Source: Eleginops maclovinus
Lineage: Eukaryota > Chordata > Actinopteri > Perciformes > Eleginopidae
Direction: 5' to 3'
Length of the DNA stretch: 64,000 nt
NCBI RefSeq assembly: GCF_036324505.1
Contig: NC_086352.1
Span: 19,101,104-19,165,103, forward strand
The translations under genes were made by a program, and so were the position numbers. The notes under the pieces were generated by a model that saw nothing but the letters and a program-made list of their open reading frames with translations, was not told the origin of the DNA and did no database searches. This document shows, one piece after another, positions 60,401 to 64,000 of this stretch; the stretch's first letter is position 1, and every line of letters begins with the position of its first letter.

Positions 60401-63400
60401 ACACGGTGGCGGACAGATGGAGGGGTGCTGACCACACAGCGGGGAGGAACATTGAGGTTTAACATCAGTCCTCACACCTGCCTGAAGGAGGGAGCAGGGT
60501 AGGCATAGGCCATGTCCTAATGCACTCCTACTGCCATCTGATGTTCTCAAGACAGGAATATCAATGAGAGGTGCACTAGCAGCTTTTGGTAATAGCAAAG
60601 ACTAATCTATATTCACTTTTTGGCAGAAAATATCAATGCCATATGACTTTTCCTCCAAAATGATGACAGATGAAGGTACTAATGCTACAATGTAATTGAA
60701 AGGCAGAAGCATGCATGAGCAAATCTTGATTTAGCCCCGATCAAAGGACAAAGGTTTAATGTTCAAATGTCAAAACAGGCATATATGGCATTTGGTCAGC
60801 TAATCTATAGGATAGAGGGATGACTTGTTTCGTGGCAAGCGAGCACAGAAGAGAATGGGGGGAGGGGGGGGGTTGAGGGCGGGGTTTGGCAGACAAAGGG
60901 AGCTACAAGGAGATGTAGGGATAGCGCTACAGCATTCACCCAGGCAGGAGGCCATGAAAGGGGTGGGGACAGTAAGGTCGGAGGGTGATGGAGAGCCACC
61001 GTCTACCCTCCAAACACAGACGATGCAAACTTGCGAACACTCCCACATAAACTAACAGGAGTGCCACATAAATCACTCTTACTAACTTGTGTCTGAGTCT
61101 GAGGAGTTGCTCGTGGAAATTGTAATGGACTCTGCCCAGTCACCATCACACCTATTTACATTTACACCCAAGAAAGGAGCTAAATTCACAGTAGCATGGG
61201 CATAAACTGAGACACTTTTACAGGACTCCTGCATCTTCCCCTATTTCATCCTTTACAGCTGTCTGGGTTCTTCTTTTACTTTTTATTAGTCTCATATGAG
61301 TCCACCATTATAATCGCAGTTAAATCACCATGAGCGTTTCAGAATCAAACAAGGTGGAATCATCATCTAGCAGCCAAAGGGTCCGTCTGAAGTAGTCAAT
61401 AAAATAAATAAAACGTATTATGCTCAGTTATTGTACTTGCATTTATTGCATATTTGGCTATTTCTGCTTTTTATTCTCTTCATGTTTGCACTGACTTTCC
61501 CTTTGTTTCCCTGCACACTTCATATAATGTTTGTAAATCTTTCCAAATGGTCCCTGAGGTCAATTGCAGTCTCCACATATGAATGGGACTGGGGTAAAAA
61601 AAATAATTATTTTTTAACAAAGCTTCAACTCTTTACAATTAATTCCAGACGAACAGACAAAAGCAAGTCATTTCAATTGATCCTAAAGCTATTTTGTAAC
61701 AGGGGGGCTTTTGTGGTGTGTTGCCTGGTGACGCGGGTGTGCTGTGGGGGAGGGGCGGGAGCCATGGCCAGGCCCACTGTACCAAGCTTGTCATTCAACC
61801 AAATGATGAAAAGCTTCCTGAACGTAAGCTAATGAGGAGGTCCTAGAGAAACTGAGGAAAGGGAGAGAGAGGACCGGACCATCAAAGAGATAACATTTAG
61901 GAGGAAAAAAGAGTTTCCCTGACCGGCCGCCGAATTAAAGGGGCAACGGGGAGTCAGTCCTACCAGCCCCCGACCGTGAGCTCACACAAATGGTTGTCAA
62001 GCAAATAAAAAGTGAAATTTATGGAGGGAGGTAGTGTGGAGAGTAAGATGGAAGCGAAATCCACTGGGAGGGCTATAAAGAGGCGTCAGTAATCACACCA
62101 CCCTTTGCATCACAGTGGTGCAAGTCAGAGCTCTGTTGTAAGAAGGACTATAACACAGCAAATTACCTCAAAAACACAAAAGACAGCATCAACATTAACA
62201 AACACACAGAAAAGAAAAACAAACACTATTTAGTGATTGTTGTTAGGAGAGCATTTACTTGTCTTCATAAGATAAATGAGAACTCTGTATGGTTACCTAG
62301 AGTATAAACCAATGATTGTCCAAATCCCTTTAGAATATACTTCACCTCTAACATTAAACTCTTTTAAGACCTCATATTAAAGACTTAAAACATAAAGGTC
62401 TGATAAATTGAGGCTTGATCAACAGGGGAACACTATACTAAACAAGAGCCTGCGGGTACCTGGAGGCAGAGCAATGGAATGAAGCTGGGCCATGAATGAT
62501 TATCATTATTCTGAATGTACAGTATAGAAATCATCTATAAAGCTTTCCAAAGATGCCTGAACTGAATGACTGCAGGTAGAAAAGTCGTTATGGCTGCTTA
62601 TGGAGGGCCCCTTGGTGGGGAGCAAACTACCACAACTAATGGTGCAATGAAAGCCTCGTTAGTATGAATTCTAATATAATTAGAGCATTTTCAGACACTG
62701 CAAAACTGAAAACCAGGTAAAATCTACAGTTATATATCAACATTACTGTTTTATTGCAATTACTCTAAATACAGAAGGCATTAGTGAGTAATGATGGGTA
62801 ACATGGGGATATTTTACAGTCAGAAGTTCTTATCTCACGAGTCCCTTTGAAGGGTCTCTGGGGGATTATTTCCACAGTGATGGCTTTTTGCCGCCTTGAT
62901 AGGAGCAGGACTCAATTGAGGAAGGACAGACTATAATCATAGCAGAGCTTCTACTCATTCAGCACCTCGCCTTCAAAGACTGTTCCATACAACACCAAAG
63001 TTCAAGGGTCAACAATCAGAATGTGAGTTTCAGTAATCCTTCAGTCCCTTCCCAAATCAATACAAGACGAAAGGAAATGCTAAAAAGGATCTGCAGGGGG
63101 AGAAAAGTCCTGTCAGAAATGAATATTTCCACCCTGAATTCATTTGAAACTGATCCACCAAGTCCGAGGTGTGATCCAAGTCAAGTTCATCCACCAAGAT
63201 TAAATCAGTATTCACATCAAAGCCTTTCCGAAGCTGATGAGTGATGGCGGACTGCTCTACATTTCCACAATCCTTCATTTTTAATGATCATATACAGTAT
63301 GAATACTTCAGTTTAAAATGTAGGAGTTTTCTTGATATTTCATTCAAATATCTGTGACGCACAATTTGACATTACATCGCAAATCCATAACAAGGCTGAT

Positions 63401-64000
63401 GATAATTTACCAGATTAATGAAGGAAGTGTTGCATGGTTTTCTTGATGGCTGGACAACTCCACTGCATCACAACTTTTTACTTTATATATAGTTGCACTT
63501 TAAAGAAAGGCTTTAACTACGCTATGCTCAGTGAAGTATTGGTCTATCTTCAACTTATTGGAGAAACACGGTAACTTTGAGGCTAGAGTATACTAGCTAA
63601 ATTATTTACAAACACATAACCATTTCTGAGTGATTACCCACTTAAAATTGCATCTCAAAGCACATGTTGATTTATCTGGAAATGAAACTCTTTTTCGCTC
63701 TAAAGCAAAATTGTTTATTGAATACATGCTACCAGGTCTTGATACCATAAATAATACACTGTTCAATTCTGAATACAAATCATCTGATTATTTTTTTATG
63801 TTTCTCTGCATGCTTTTCAGGTGATAAACATGTTTTACATTTTGCTTTTTACAACTACGTCAAAAGAATTGTTTGAAATAAAAATAAAGGGGTCTATTGT
63901 ATACTGAAAATTATTCCTGATGCCGAACAAAGGAAATGTGATGAAAAAAGCCGCTGCAATCTGACCTTTGAGAAGAAAAGTCTTCAACGGAGGCTTTAAA

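Overview
The window is vertebrate nuclear DNA, almost certainly from a ray-finned (teleost) fish. The signs are one multi-exon immunoglobulin/fibronectin cell-surface gene with GT-AG introns, very long (CA)n/(GT)n microsatellites, and fish-type dispersed repeats: a tRNA-derived SINE, L2-type LINE tails, a solo LTR and a long-inverted-repeat nonautonomous element. There are no prokaryotic features, and most open frames are chance frames or read through the dinucleotide repeats.

The only protein-coding gene I can support is on the minus strand. Twelve exons between 21908 and 40276 join in frame at every junction and encode 633 residues: three Ig domains, two fibronectin type III domains, one membrane-spanning segment and a cytoplasmic tail of about 110 residues ending in a stop codon. 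Ig domains followed by exactly two FN3 domains is the arrangement of IGDCC3 (PUNC) within the DCC/neogenin/protogenin family; IGDCC4 and PRTG carry more FN3 domains. The signal peptide and first Ig domain are not visible, so the first coding exons lie beyond the right end or were missed, and the intron upstream of 40276 is at least 23.7 kb if they lie outside.

Layout: 1-14.7 kb is downstream intergenic DNA, very rich in CA/GT repeats, with an L2-type LINE remnant (about 2.75 kb) and a 452-bp solo-LTR-like element (9184-9635). 14.7-21.9 kb holds the undefined 3' UTR/downstream flank and a roughly 615-bp inverted-repeat element (19948-20561). 21.9-40.3 kb holds the exons, packed at both ends, with three large introns of 7.2, 3.9 and 2.5 kb in the middle; the second of these contains a SINE. 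40.3-64 kb has no recognised exon and is probably the long 5' intron. It carries LINE tails, an unclassified fish repeat, another long GT tract, and several unique-sequence stretches with homeodomain/POU-like sites that could be conserved regulatory elements.

I found no evidence of a novel molecular system. The more interesting observations are structural: inverted pairs of long GT/CA tracts, a GT tract flanked by exact inverted arms, an acceptor with a 16-C polypyrimidine tract, and several short recent tandem duplications.
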